From: Flavobacteriaceae bacterium GF1
Lineage (GTDB): Bacteria; Bacteroidota; Bacteroidia; Flavobacteriales; Flavobacteriaceae
DNA: 64,000 nt
NCBI GenBank assembly: GCA_009797885.1
Contig: WNKP01000007.1
Location: forward strand, 248,001-312,000
Reading direction: 5' to 3'
Positions 10,050 to 17,659 of this stretch are shown piece after piece (the first letter of the stretch is position 1; each line of letters starts with the position of its first letter). A program made the position numbers and the translations under genes. The notes under the pieces are model-generated. The model saw nothing but the letters and a program-made list of their open reading frames with translations. It made no database searches and had not been told where the DNA came from.

Positions 10050-10688
10050 TCATTGTCCTTTATTGAAGTCAGGGACTTCTTCGGCCCTTGCATAGGGATA
10101 TTCCGCTATTTTCTTCAGTTCATAATACGAATTAAGCCCAGAGATACCAATACCATTGGCTTTTGATAGGTTGATTTCATGACCTGCCCCCACAATTTCG
10201 GAAGGAAGTCTTAGATAAACGATTTCTCCAATGACCATTATGGTTCCATTTTGCTGTATAGGGATGGTATCTACGAGTTGCATCCCCATTTGAATATTAC
10301 TTTCCTTAACAAAAGGGGCCTCAATATCCGATACGTACTCTTCTGTCAGCTGACATCGTTCAAATTCGGAACTGTCCTTATCAAATTTAGCTGAGGTATA
10401 ATGGGCCCTTTCCATGATATCCTTGTTGATATGGTTAATGGTGTATTCCCCAGTGCTTAAAATATTTTCTAAAGTATGCCTGGGTACTGTGGTCGGTCTG
10501 GATATGTAGGCCATTAAGGGCGGATTGCTGCCTAGATGTACTACAGAACTGATCAGGGCAAGGTTGGTCTGTCCATCCTTGGAAATTGTGCCAATAAGGT
10601 TTGCCGGTTTAATGCCTGAAATGGCATTTATGAATTTTAAACGCATAATGCGCTCCATAGCTGCCAAATCATCTTTTAAGAACTCCAT
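10050..10688 (-). CDS. Flavin reductase-like FMN-binding protein
   Basis: 212 residues, with the split-barrel fold of the flavin reductase (DIM6/NTAB) family. Visible marks are [21 protein letters not shown] near residues 27-47 and the following [21 protein letters not shown] segment, which forms the FMN site in this family. Such proteins bind FMN and either reduce free flavin or act on small substrates; the substrate cannot be read from sequence. The gene starts 1 nt after the stop of the FAD-only photolyase and precedes the second photolyase, so a role in supplying or reducing flavin for these two flavoproteins is a reasonable inference. Confidence 0.88.
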   Translation of the reverse strand: MEFLKDDLAAMERIMRLKFINAISGIKPANLIGTISKDGQTNLALISSVVHLGSNPPLMAYISRPTTVPRHTLENILSTGEYTINHINKDIMERAHYTSAKFDKDSSEFERCQLTEEYVSDIEAPFVKESNIQMGMQLVDTIPIQQNGTIMVIGEIVYLRLPSEIVGAGHEINLSKANGIGISGLNSYYELKKIAEYPYARAEEVPDFNKGQ

Positions 10689-10689
10689 G

Positions 10690-11805
10690 TCAATATGTTA
10701 ATTCCTTTTTACAGCGTTTCCAGAAGGCAAAGAACGAAGGGTAATATCCTTCCACCGAAAACATCCAGTCGCGACTTTCCCGTATACCTTTATAATGTTT
10801 GTTCAGGGGATGTTCCTTAAAATGGGGACGATGTACCTGGTGATGTTCCAGGAACGCATCGAATTCCCCTACAAATACTTGGATTCCTTCAATATTGGTG
10901 CTTAGTTCGAGCATAAAAGCAACCGATTTTTCCGAGATGGGATAGATTTCAAAAAGGGAAGGTTCCAACAGAAGGATCCTATTGGCGTTGAGGTCTTTTT
11001 TCCAATAGGGGTCCAAATTATAAAAGTTATAGAGTAGGGTAGGCAGGTCGGGATTTATGGAAACTGGTTTTGGTTCAGGGAGCGGGGTCTCCAAATTAAG
11101 TTGGATGGCCCGGGACAGTTCGGAAGGGATGCCCATGTTGGGTAACGCTTCATAGGGGGCATCCAGATAAGTGTCTTTTTGGGTGGTATAACAAAACCTA
11201 TTGATGTTTTCTTGATTCGCATAATATTGCTTGTTGCTATTTGCCCCGGCCACCCATTGCCAACTTAAGGCGTTGCTTGCCCAATCCCCGTCCAGTAGGT
11301 GATAGTACATCCATTTTGCGGGGTTGTGCCAATGATATCTGCCAATGGTACAGCACAACGAAGCAATATACATGCGTACATGATTGTGCAAATAGCCTGT
11401 TTTGTAGAAATTTTCAATGGCAGTGTCTATGGCTTCTATCGCCGTTTTCCCGACAACTATTGCGTCCGGTATTCCGGAATTTTCAACATGGGGCTGGGGT
11501 CTTTTAATATCGGAATTGATGTGGTCCCCCTTCGCAATCCAAACCTGTTGCCAGTAATCCCTCCAAGCCAGTTCCTGTATAAACTTTTCAATGTTCTTGG
11601 GGGAATATCCCTTTTCCAATACGGCCCTCAAAACGTGTTTGGTTGAAATAACGCCCCTGGAGATATAGGGGGACAGATAACTGACGGCTCCATCAATAAA
11701 GTTTCGAGTCTTACCGTAAACCACCGGGTCTATTTTCGCAATTCGTTCTTGAATATGGTCCAGTGACGTGCTAAATGAAATCTCTTTGGAATATGGTCCT
11801 TTCAA
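10690..11805 (-). CDS. FAD-binding photolyase/cryptochrome domain protein without the N-terminal antenna domain
   Basis: 371 residues. Residues about 25-230 are the helical FAD-binding domain of class I-type photolyases and cryptochromes: LSPYISRGVIS, QELAWRDYWQQVW, TGYLHNHVRMYIAS, and DGDWASNALSWQWVAGANSNKQYYANQ. The N-terminal alpha/beta domain that binds MTHF or deazaflavin is missing. It is replaced by nothing at the N-terminus and by about 135 extra C-terminal residues of unknown fold. The start is a TTG directly after the TAA of the upstream gene; no better start exists. Whether it repairs DNA or only senses light is not decidable from sequence. Confidence 0.88.
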   Translation of the reverse strand: MKGPYSKEISFSTSLDHIQERIAKIDPVVYGKTRNFIDGAVSYLSPYISRGVISTKHVLRAVLEKGYSPKNIEKFIQELAWRDYWQQVWIAKGDHINSDIKRPQPHVENSGIPDAIVVGKTAIEAIDTAIENFYKTGYLHNHVRMYIASLCCTIGRYHWHNPAKWMYYHLLDGDWASNALSWQWVAGANSNKQYYANQENINRFCYTTQKDTYLDAPYEALPNMGIPSELSRAIQLNLETPLPEPKPVSINPDLPTLLYNFYNLDPYWKKDLNANRILLLEPSLFEIYPISEKSVAFMLELSTNIEGIQVFVGEFDAFLEHHQVHRPHFKEHPLNKHYKGIRESRDWMFSVEGYYPSFFAFWKRCKKELTY

Positions 11806-12087
11806 TTATCGTTTGCTGATTTTATTTCCAGAGATGGCGCGCTGTCTGGAACATTTAAAGCGATTGATTTCCGTACTGCGTTTCTTCAAGTGTTTTTGAC
11901 TAACACCACTATTTACGCGCTTTCGCCAAAGGTTAAAACTACTTCGTTTAAGATGCGATCGCATTAGTTTGATAACATCCTTTTCTTTTAGGCCAAATTG
12001 GTAATCTATGGCTTCAAACGGTGTTCTGTCCTCCCAGGCCATTTCAATGATCCGATCCAGTTGTTGCGTGTCCAAGGAACCCTGCAT
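11806..12087 (-). CDS. TIGR03643/DUF2805 family protein
   Basis: 93 residues, with the family core DRIIEMAWEDRTPFEAIDYQFGLKEKDVIKLMR (read in two parts at about 10-25 and 26-42) and then a very basic tail. The helical segment looks like a helix-turn-helix, so nucleic-acid binding is possible but unproven. The family is often found beside photolyase genes, as here. I choose the ATG at 12087, 7 nt after the stop of the preceding small gene; a longer frame begins at 12111 but would overlap that gene. Confidence 0.85.
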   Translation of the reverse strand: MQGSLDTQQLDRIIEMAWEDRTPFEAIDYQFGLKEKDVIKLMRSHLKRSSFNLWRKRVNSGVSQKHLKKRSTEINRFKCSRQRAISGNKISKR

Positions 12088-12094
12088 CTTAATA

Positions 12095-12259
12095 CTAATC
12101 AAGAAGTTCAATTTTCTTCATCACCGCATCGGCCTGTGCTACTTTTTCGTCGCTAAGCTTTCGGTTGGTCGTGGAGAGCTTATGTGCTTCCCCCATCAAC
12201 TTGGCGTATAAATCCTGTAATTTTTCTTTTTCCGTTTTCTTTTTGAACAGTCCAAACAT
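12095..12259 (-). CDS. Lacal_2735 family small protein
   Basis: 54 residues: MFGLFKKKTEKEKLQ at the start, then a charged helix containing KLMGEAHKLSTTNRKLSDEKVAQAD and ending KKIELLD. This matches the short Lacal_2735 family of Flavobacteriia, which has no known function; the whole chain looks like one or two amphipathic helices. It is first in the minus-strand photolyase group, with a candidate promoter about 70 nt upstream. Confidence 0.85.
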   Translation of the reverse strand: MFGLFKKKTEKEKLQDLYAKLMGEAHKLSTTNRKLSDEKVAQADAVMKKIELLD

Positions 12260-12328
12260 TTCTTTTTCCAATTACTTTTTCGAGGCCTAAAAATACAAAA
12301 TGTTTAACGTTTACTTAAATATTTTAAA

Positions 12329-12361
12329 CAAAATTATGATTTTGTACCTATTGTCGCACAA
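12329..12361 (-). promoter_or_regulatory. Candidate promoter of the photolyase operon
   Basis: On the minus strand TTG (12361-12359) and TAATTTTG (12336-12329) are 22 nt apart, fitting the Bacteroidota TTG / TAnnTTTG pattern. The first gene starts about 70 nt downstream. Confidence 0.5.
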
Positions 12362-12430
12362 TTCTAAAAATGACCACAATGAGTGCCCTTTTCTGCACGT
12401 ATTGATGGAAAGTCCCTATGGAATCCCAAC

Positions 12431-12472
12431 AATGTTAAAATTTATCCTAACTTAAGACGTAATGTTAAAATT
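12431..12472 (+). repeat. Direct repeat AATGTTAAAATT x2 ahead of the redox operon
   Basis: The 12-nt word AATGTTAAAATT occurs at 12431-12442 and again at 12461-12472, 30 nt apart (about three helix turns), 47-88 nt upstream of the first gene of the plus-strand operon. This spacing would suit a dimeric regulator bound to one face of the DNA. No clear TAnnTTTG is seen between it and the start codon. Confidence 0.4.
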
Positions 12473-12518
12473 GATGCTTCGACCTAATAGTCAATAACTA
12501 ATCTAATACGAGAACAAC

Positions 12519-13277
12519 ATGACTGAACAACTGAAAAACCTCACGGAAAAGCATTGTGAAAATCCACCTTCAAGCTATACGGATTTAAAGGTCCTTTTTT
12601 TGAATTGTACCTTGAACAGGACCCCGGTTTTATCCCATACGGAAGGCTTAATCAAAGTAGCCCAGAACATTTTTGAAAAAAATGGGGTAAGTACAAAGAT
12701 TATCCGTCCCGTAGATTATGAGATTCCCGCGGGATTGGGGCTGGATATGTCCAGAACCCCAGAATGGGATAGGGACGACTGGCCGGTGATTCAAAAGGAA
12801 ATTGATGCCTGTGATATTTTGGTCATCTGTACTTCGGTCTGGTTGGGCGAAAAATCATCGGTATGCAACCGTACCCTGGAAAGGATGTATGGATATACCC
12901 ATCAATTCAATACCAAAGGACAATACCGGGATTATGGAAAGGTAGGTGCTACTTTGATTACGGGAAATGAAGATGGGGTAAAGCACTGTGCCATGAATAT
13001 TTTGTTTTCCTTATCCCATATAGGATACACCGTACCCCCGCAGGCAGATGCGGGTTGGATGGGGGAAGCAGGTCCAGGCCCTTCTTATAGGGACGAGGGC
13101 TCCGGTGGTCCGGAAAATGACTTTACCAACAGAAATACCACCTTTTTAGTTTGGAATTGCCTCCATTTGGCGAGGATGCTAAAGGATCAGGGGGGAATAC
13201 CTGCCTATGGAAACCAACCGGATGAATGGAAAGCAGGTTGCCAAGCTGGTTTTGACAGTCCTGAGCACAAGCGATAA
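12519..13277 (+). CDS. Flavodoxin-fold NAD(P)H-dependent oxidoreductase
   Basis: 252 residues. The N-terminal half shows the flavodoxin-like pattern of FMN reductases: LKVLFLNCTLNRTP (phosphate loop, about 23-36), DILVICTSVWLGEKSS (about 99-114, the flavin-ring loop), and GKVGATLITGNEDG (about 141-154). The C-terminal 80 residues are rich in Gly and Asp. It probably binds FMN and moves electrons from NAD(P)H; partner unknown. It opens the plus-strand operon, 40 nt before the Rieske-ThDP gene, so the latter or another operon member could be its redox partner (inference). Confidence 0.85.
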   Translation: MTEQLKNLTEKHCENPPSSYTDLKVLFLNCTLNRTPVLSHTEGLIKVAQNIFEKNGVSTKIIRPVDYEIPAGLGLDMSRTPEWDRDDWPVIQKEIDACDILVICTSVWLGEKSSVCNRTLERMYGYTHQFNTKGQYRDYGKVGATLITGNEDGVKHCAMNILFSLSHIGYTVPPQADAGWMGEAGPGPSYRDEGSGGPENDFTNRNTTFLVWNCLHLARMLKDQGGIPAYGNQPDEWKAGCQAGFDSPEHKR

Positions 13278-13317
13278 TAGAAACGGATCGGGTATGAACT
13301 TCTAATCGATTGCCGGA

Positions 13318-15273
13318 ATGGAACAAGAAAAAAGAATTATTTGGCATAAGGTCCTGGACAACAAAAATGACTTGCCGGAAGGCCGCGTAAAAACGGTTAC
13401 TGCTGCACATAAAGGTATCTGTTTAACCCATTTTGAAGGAAAATTTTCGGCTTTGGACAATAAATGTCCACATCAAGGTGGACCTTTGGGCGAGGGTTCC
13501 ATTGAAAATGGGATGTTGCGTTGCCCTTGGCATGGTTGGGATTTTCATCCCTGTACGGGGAAACCGCCGGGAGGCTATGATGATGGTGTTCCCACGTACC
13601 CGGTAAAAGAAGAGGATGGCGCTGTATTTGTTGGAATGGAGCCGGAGGATGCCCATGAAACCACCGTCTCCGATGTTATGGTCGAGACCATGGTAAACTG
13701 GGGAGTGGATACCGTTTTCGGAATGGTCGGCCATTCCAATTTGGGTTTTGCCGATGCCATGCGACGGCAGGAGGAAAAAGGCAAGCTCAATTTTTATGGT
13801 ATTCGTCACGAGGGGGCAGGTGCGTTCGCGGCGTCCGCCTACGGAAAACTCACGGGAAAACCAGCGGCCTGCTTCTCCATTGCCGGTCCTGGGGCCACCA
13901 ATATGTATACCGGGATGTGGGATGCCAAAGTGGATAGGGCCCCCCTTTTGGCCCTTACCGGTCAAGTGGCCACGCAGGTTGTGGGCACCGGAAATTTCCA
14001 GGAAGTGGATTTGGTGAGGGGATTCAATACTGTAGCGGAATTCAACCAAAGGGTGCAACAAGACAGTAAACATGCAGAATTGATGTCCCTGGCCATAAAA
14101 CACGCCATTTTAAAGCGGGATGTGTCCCATTTGACCTTTCCGGATGAGGTACAGGAACGTAAGGTGCCGGATACCAGTAAACCGCAAACCCCCGAACAAC
14201 GGATAACGGCTATGGACATCGCACCCCCAAAACAAGCCGTGGCCAATGCCGTGGAGCTGATCAAAAAGTCCAAAAGACCGGTTATTATTATGGGGCACGG
14301 ATCTCGGTTTCAAAAAAAGGAAATCGTAGGTTTTGCCGAAAAACTTAAAGCTCCGGTAGTGACTACCTTTAAGGGCAAAGGACTCATACCCGACGATCAT
14401 CCATTGGGTGGTGGCGTTTTGGGCCGAAGTGGCACTCCCATTGCTTCCTGGTTCATGAACGAATCGGATTTACTTATCGTTTTTGGGGCATCTTTTTCGA
14501 ACCACACGGGAATTACTTCCAAAAAACCAACGATTCAGGTCGATTTTGACCCCTTGGCATTAAGCAAATTTCATAAAGTCGATGTGGCGGTTTGGGGTGA
14601 AATATCCAGGACCTTGGAGATTTTTGAAGCCGAATTGAAAGGAAAAATCAACACCAATGACCAAACGGATGAAATAGCGGAACGTTGGAAAATCTGGCAT
14701 GAAGAAAAGAAGAGGCGGCTAAAGGAGACCTCGGACAAAGGCATAAGCTCCATTGCGGTTTTTGAAGCCATGAACCAACTGGCCCCGGAGAATGCCGTAA
14801 TGTGTGTGGATGTGGGGAACAATGCCTATTCCTTTGGTAGGTATTTTGAATCCAAAGCACATGATTTCATCATGTCAGGATATTTGGGTTCCATTGGCTT
14901 TGCCCTGCCCGCGGCTATCGGCGCGTGGTCCGCGGTCAAGGATTCCCGACCGGTGGTTGCCGTTGCAGGTGATGGCGGTATATGCCAGTATCTGGCTGAA
15001 ATTACAACCCTGGTCAAATATGGAATGGCCGTAAAATTGATTGTTTTGAACAATCATGAGTTGGGAAAGATTTCCAAAGAGCAACGAGCCGGGGAGTTGG
15101 AGGTGTGGAAGACCTCATTGTCCAATCCAAATTTTGCGGACTTCGCACAATCTTGTGGGGCGTGGGGAAAAAGGGTGGATAATCAAGAAAAGCTAAAAGA
15201 GGAAATGGCCACACTTTTTGCACAAGAGGGACCGGCTGTTTTGGAAGTGATGACGGATGTTGATTTGATTTAG
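13318..15273 (+). CDS. Rieske [2Fe-2S] domain fused to a ThDP-dependent enzyme (acetolactate synthase/pyruvate oxidase-like)
   Basis: 651 residues. Residues 1-107 are a Rieske domain with both cluster motifs: C50-P-H52 (CPHQGGPLGEG) and C69-P-W-H72 (CPWHGWDF). Residues about 113-651 are a three-domain ThDP enzyme: the catalytic Glu at E165 (GIRHEGAGAFAAS), a central domain at about 303-440, and the cofactor motif GDGG at 551-554 followed by NN at 578-579. The fold class includes acetolactate synthase, pyruvate oxidase and benzoylformate decarboxylase. The fused Rieske suggests electrons from a 2-oxo acid leave by a one-electron carrier, but substrate and acceptor are unknown. No PoxB-like C-terminal membrane tail is seen. 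Confidence 0.92.
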   Translation: MEQEKRIIWHKVLDNKNDLPEGRVKTVTAAHKGICLTHFEGKFSALDNKCPHQGGPLGEGSIENGMLRCPWHGWDFHPCTGKPPGGYDDGVPTYPVKEEDGAVFVGMEPEDAHETTVSDVMVETMVNWGVDTVFGMVGHSNLGFADAMRRQEEKGKLNFYGIRHEGAGAFAASAYGKLTGKPAACFSIAGPGATNMYTGMWDAKVDRAPLLALTGQVATQVVGTGNFQEVDLVRGFNTVAEFNQRVQQDSKHAELMSLAIKHAILKRDVSHLTFPDEVQERKVPDTSKPQTPEQRITAMDIAPPKQAVANAVELIKKSKRPVIIMGHGSRFQKKEIVGFAEKLKAPVVTTFKGKGLIPDDHPLGGGVLGRSGTPIASWFMNESDLLIVFGASFSNHTGITSKKPTIQVDFDPLALSKFHKVDVAVWGEISRTLEIFEAELKGKINTNDQTDEIAERWKIWHEEKKRRLKETSDKGISSIAVFEAMNQLAPENAVMCVDVGNNAYSFGRYFESKAHDFIMSGYLGSIGFALPAAIGAWSAVKDSRPVVAVAGDGGICQYLAEITTLVKYGMAVKLIVLNNHELGKISKEQRAGELEVWKTSLSNPNFADFAQSCGAWGKRVDNQEKLKEEMATLFAQEGPAVLEVMTDVDLI

Positions 15274-15486
15274 ATGGAAGTCGTAGTTTCAATTTTTTTG
15301 GGGGTCATGGCAGCCTATTTTATAGCAGGAATCCTTTTTGCGCTCTTCGTGGTATTTGTTGCAGCCTCCAAAATAGATCCGTTGTTGGCCCATAGTAAGA
15401 AAAAGGTTAGGGCACTGATTTTCCCTGGACTGGTAGCCACTTGGCCTTTTTTATTGGGAAAATTGTTCAAATCAGGACCACAATGA
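15274..15486 (+). CDS. Small two-helix membrane protein
   Basis: 70 residues, not recognised. Two hydrophobic segments (about 5-31 and 49-63) are linked by a charged stretch (KIDPLLAHSKKKVR). The ATG directly follows the TAG of the Rieske-ThDP gene, and the stop overlaps the next ATG (ATGA). The layout resembles small membrane subunits of respiratory complexes, so a membrane anchor for the preceding soluble enzyme is possible but speculative. Confidence 0.75.
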   Translation: MEVVVSIFLGVMAAYFIAGILFALFVVFVAASKIDPLLAHSKKKVRALIFPGLVATWPFLLGKLFKSGPQ

Positions 15487-15845
15487 TTTCAAGTCAGCGA
15501 AAAGCGCACAAATTCATTTGGTTGGGCATAATTGTCATCATTCCCATACTGTTATTTTTTGCGATCAGGGACCTGGATTTTTCTTCGCCCTTTGCCAAAA
15601 ATCAAGCACAGCAGGAAGAACTTAGTGTTTCCTTGGATAGGCCCCTGGTTAAGGTACATTTACACCGACCACTAAAGAGCCCATCGGTAGTGGTCTACGA
15701 ATTGGATTCCGAAGGAAAACGAGGAGCGGTATTGGGCCAATTGGAAGGCGTGGGCACCTATACATTTTCAACGACACCCAGGAGTAAAGGGATTCTGATT
15801 TTTGATGAAATTAAGAAAGAAGAACGCTATAAAATCGAATTTTAA
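15483..15845 (+). CDS. Single-pass membrane-anchored protein of unknown function
   Basis: 120 residues. A short basic N-terminus (SSQRKAHK) precedes one hydrophobic helix (about 10-29), then a soluble beta-rich region of about 90 residues on the outer side that ends KEERYKIEF. The family is not recognised. It starts inside the stop of the upstream gene (ATGA), and its TAA overlaps the ATG of the next gene, which indicates translational coupling within the redox operon. The longer reading frame beginning at 15441 was rejected because it would run 46 nt into the previous gene. Confidence 0.75.
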   Translation: MISSQRKAHKFIWLGIIVIIPILLFFAIRDLDFSSPFAKNQAQQEELSVSLDRPLVKVHLHRPLKSPSVVVYELDSEGKRGAVLGQLEGVGTYTFSTTPRSKGILIFDEIKKEERYKIEF

Positions 15846-16873
15846 TGGGACTCGATTACAAGTTGGTGCTTTGGAACAAGCACAAAAAGACCTATGACAA
15901 GATTATCGTTGTTGGGATGGTGCTCTATCTGGTTTTGTTCTTTGTCATCAGTGTTTTGACCAATCCCGAAATGATCGCTGAGACCATCATCATCAGGGCC
16001 TTTGGTTCCTTGGCCATTTTAATGTTGCACATTATTCTGATTATTGGGCCTTTGACACGGCTGAGCCCAAGGTACCTGCCATTGCTATACAATCGCAGAC
16101 ATCTGGGCGTAAGTATGTTTTTGGCCGCTTTAATACATGGGGTATTTTCAACCATACAATTTCACGCATTGGGCAGTGTAACCCCAATTTATTCCATTTT
16201 TACGTCCAATATGGAGTATGGTTCCCTGACCAATTTTCCCTTTCAGGTATTGGGTTTCTTGGCACTTTTGATTCTGTTCGCAATGGCTTCCACTAGCCAT
16301 GATTTCTTTTTGCATAACCTTTCCGCCAAAATTTGGAAGCGTTTGCATATGATGGTTTACCTTGCCTATATTTTGGTGGTCATGCATGTGTTCTTAGGTG
16401 CATTTCAGCAAGAGACTTCCCCATTCACTATGGGATTCCTCATTTTTGGATTTGTAACGGTAGCCTCGCTTCACCTGAGGGCCGCATTTAAGGAATCCAA
16501 AGTGGACGGACATAAGGCAGTAAAGGAAGATGGATGGTTGAAAGTAGGTCGCCTGGATGAAATTGCAGAAAATAGGGCCAAGATTTTTACCGTGGAAAAT
16601 GAACGCGTGGCCATTTTTAAATACCAGGGGAAACTATCGGCAATCCACAATGTTTGCAAGCATCAGGGAGGGCCCCTGGGCGAAGGTAAGATTGTGGATG
16701 GTTGTATCACCTGTCCTTGGCATGGATACCAATATTTGCCCCATAATGGGCAATCGCCACCACCTTTTACGGAAAAAGTGAAGACCTACGCCTTAAAGAA
16801 TGTGGAGGGTACGATATATATCAATCCAAATGCTTTTGAAGAAGGTACTGAAATTACCCCAATTTCTTGTTAG
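15845..16873 (+). CDS. Ferric reductase-like haem membrane domain fused to a C-terminal Rieske domain
   Basis: 342 residues. About six membrane helices fill residues 20-210. Histidines spaced as in the ferric-reductase/MsrQ-like haem-b fold are seen at H62, H86, H98, H168 and H181. Residues 230-335 form a second Rieske domain of the operon: C271-K-H273 (CKHQGGPLGEG) and C290-P-W-H293 (CPWHGYQY), plainly related to the one fused to the ThDP enzyme. It probably passes electrons between a Rieske cluster and membrane haem or quinone; the direction is unknown. The start overlaps the upstream stop (TAATG). Confidence 0.9.
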   Translation: MGLDYKLVLWNKHKKTYDKIIVVGMVLYLVLFFVISVLTNPEMIAETIIIRAFGSLAILMLHIILIIGPLTRLSPRYLPLLYNRRHLGVSMFLAALIHGVFSTIQFHALGSVTPIYSIFTSNMEYGSLTNFPFQVLGFLALLILFAMASTSHDFFLHNLSAKIWKRLHMMVYLAYILVVMHVFLGAFQQETSPFTMGFLIFGFVTVASLHLRAAFKESKVDGHKAVKEDGWLKVGRLDEIAENRAKIFTVENERVAIFKYQGKLSAIHNVCKHQGGPLGEGKIVDGCITCPWHGYQYLPHNGQSPPPFTEKVKTYALKNVEGTIYINPNAFEEGTEITPISC

Positions 16874-16875
16874 TT

Positions 16876-17658
16876 ATGGAAAAGGATGAGTTTTATATCG
16901 GTTATGTGGAGAAGGTGGGCACCCGCACCAAAAAGTCGTTGAAACGGTTTGTTTTTTTGGCCCTTTCGGTTGTGATTGTTACCGCATTGTTATTCGGTTT
17001 TTTTCAAAAGCCTGCCGTAAACAGTTCTTTTAATTTTGGAAACCCGACCAAAGTTTCGGGCATCTATCACGAATCCCCTTATCCCATGCTCAGGGTGCCT
17101 TTGGCAGCAGGGGAGTATAAGGATATTGTACTGTTGGGCGTTGGTAAATTTGGTCCAAACCCTTATCTAAAGGAAATTAGGGAAAAGGAGGGGGATATTA
17201 GGAACAAGGCCCTCACCATTGAAGGCCAGCTGATTTATTACAACGGAAAAACCCTGTTGGAGATTGATGATGGTCAAAAAGTATCCTTGGGCAACTTACC
17301 ACAAGCGGAAATTGTTACGGAGCAACTTGGTGTTGTTGAAGTGGAAGGGGAAATCGTAGATCCAAAGTGTTATTTTGGTGTCATGAAACCGGGATATGGT
17401 AAAATCCATAGAAGTTGTGCGGCCCTTTGCATTTTGGGGGGTATCCCTCCCGTGCTGGTCGCGTCCGATAAAGACGGGATGGCAAATTATTTTTTATTGA
17501 CCGATTTGAAAGGAAATCCCATTCATAAAGACATAATACCATATATAGGCCAACCTTCCTTCGTGCAAGGAGCGGTCCAAAAAACAGGGGATTGGCATAC
17601 GATGCGCATCGATGTTAACCAAATAAAAAGAATGGATAAAAAATCTGAAATCTATTAA
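16876..17658 (+). CDS. Membrane-anchored Cys/His-motif protein of the redox operon
   Basis: 260 residues, family not recognised. It has an N-terminal cytoplasmic tail, one hydrophobic helix (about 24-44) and an extracytoplasmic part with two beta-rich segments. The second contains a dense motif at about 158-192: GEIVDPKC(165)YFGVMKPG..GKIH(178)RSC(181)AALC(185)ILGGIPP. The three Cys and one His look like a metal or haem site; this is a reading of residues, not a known assignment. The start is the ATG 2 nt after the previous stop. Its place between the haem/Rieske gene and the YHS gene suggests a periplasmic redox partner. Confidence 0.8.
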   Translation: MEKDEFYIGYVEKVGTRTKKSLKRFVFLALSVVIVTALLFGFFQKPAVNSSFNFGNPTKVSGIYHESPYPMLRVPLAAGEYKDIVLLGVGKFGPNPYLKEIREKEGDIRNKALTIEGQLIYYNGKTLLEIDDGQKVSLGNLPQAEIVTEQLGVVEVEGEIVDPKCYFGVMKPGYGKIHRSCAALCILGGIPPVLVASDKDGMANYFLLTDLKGNPIHKDIIPYIGQPSFVQGAVQKTGDWHTMRIDVNQIKRMDKKSEIY

Positions 17659-17659
17659 A

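Noticed and set aside
12259-12518. tRNA or small RNA gene in the gap between the two operons
   Set aside because: No cloverleaf or stable hairpin is visible; the A/T-rich DNA is better explained by promoters.
13423-15292. Several minus-strand frames opposite the Rieske-ThDP gene
   Set aside because: Antisense shadows; the plus-strand protein has full conserved motifs throughout.
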